Shown: positions 63,881-64,000 of the stretch, one piece after another
Position numbering within the stretch: the first letter of the stretch is position 1
Layout of the letters: the number at the start of each line of letters is the position of its first letter
Assembly: GCA_002256145.1 (NCBI GenBank)
Contig: NKIP01000005.1
Location: 236,507-300,506, forward strand
From: Comamonadaceae bacterium PBBC1
GTDB lineage: Bacteria > Pseudomonadota > Gammaproteobacteria > Burkholderiales > Burkholderiaceae_C
DNA: 64,000 nt
Reading direction: 5' to 3'
Notes under the pieces: model-generated
Seen by the model: the letters and a program-made list of their open reading frames with translations, nothing else
The model's database searches: none
What the model was told of the DNA's origin: nothing
Made by a program: the position numbers and the translations under genes

Positions 63881-64000
63881 GTGCGCCCGTGAAGGCGCGT
63901 ACACAGCATGGTGAGAGTCCATGTCGGGGTAAGCCAAGGCCCCGTAGTCGAAGGTAACTGCGTCGCTGCGAGGCGGGGTGGGGAGCAACCGGAGGCGAAC
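63881..64000 (+). ncRNA. 5' end of a probable group II intron
   Basis: The sequence starts with GTGCGCCCG, the group II 5' splice-site consensus GUGYG. Its next bases pair (GCGCC with GGCGC) to form the first stem; further on come CATGG/CCATG and a GGGGAGCAACCGGAGGCGAA segment typical of intron domain I. The intact copy of the insertion site at 61497-61520 reads CTCCTAC-AGGG, here cut after CTCCTA. No intron-encoded protein is seen because the window ends at 64000. Confidence 0.72.

Overview
This window looks like chromosomal DNA of a betaproteobacterium, most likely Burkholderiales and close to Comamonadaceae. The reasons are a cyanophycin synthetase next to the DUF1854/ABC pair typical of that order, a grpE-dnaK-dnaJ heat-shock cluster with betaproteobacterial-style proteins, moderately high GC in the housekeeping genes, and many 'GTAGGAGC...GCGAT' REP elements. 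The family assignment is inference; no rRNA or tRNA was seen.

Layout. (1) 1-3418: the 5' end of cphA (minus strand) diverges from a zinc-ribbon ABC exporter and a DUF1854 gene. (2) 3664-9636, minus strand: a beta-CASP metallo-beta-lactamase RNase, dnaJ, dnaK, grpE and an FKBP peptidyl-prolyl isomerase. grpE and dnaK each have a good sigma-32-type promoter. (3) 9978-13291: REP/REPIN-rich DNA holding a REP-associated tyrosine transposase (RAYT), a fumarylacetoacetate-hydrolase-family gene and a tandem array of eight 99-bp REPIN units. (4) 13300-14042: an AT-rich, gene-free leader. (5) 14043-61381, plus strand: a very large exopolysaccharide/O-antigen-type locus. It holds Wza, Wzb and Wzc homologues, a second tandem REPIN array (97-bp units), a WecA/MraY-type initiating transferase, a lipoprotein, YjbH, an inserted HEPN/MNT toxin-antitoxin pair, nucleotide-sugar genes (fcl, gmd, ugd, uxs, galE), an asparagine-synthase-like gene, an ABC-2 polysaccharide exporter (Wzm/Wzt type), a methyltransferase, a HAD protein, about a dozen glycosyltransferases, a candidate Wzy-like polymerase, an IS5-family insertion, a carbamoyltransferase, two acyltransferases and three copies of one GT2 gene. 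(6) 61397-64000: an XRE-ImmA/IrrE plus PIN-domain pair sits between two partial copies of an asparagine-synthase gene and its flanking repeats, and the window ends in the 5' part of a probable group II intron.

How the genes work together. The nucleotide-sugar genes should supply GDP-mannose-derived deoxysugar (GDP-fucose), UDP-glucuronate, UDP-xylose and UDP-galactose. The WecA-like enzyme would start the lipid-linked chain and the glycosyltransferases extend it. Methyl, carbamoyl and acyl groups decorate it. Wza/Wzb/Wzc and/or the Wzm/Wzt ABC system export it. The AT-rich glycosyltransferase islands (about 35.7-38.95, 40.1-41.1, 42.2-44.1, 48.8-49.7 and 57.8-59.0 kb) alternate with GC-richer genes, as in surface-polysaccharide loci built by repeated horizontal exchange.

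The most unusual signals are the REP system and its by-products: two exact-period tandem REPIN arrays, REP stems that vary with compensatory changes, a REP sitting in frame inside ugd, and a separate GGGGTCAGATCCC palindrome found at gene-truncation points. Next are the shuffled GT2/acyltransferase cassettes and the HEPN/MNT and ImmA/PIN modules embedded in the polysaccharide locus.
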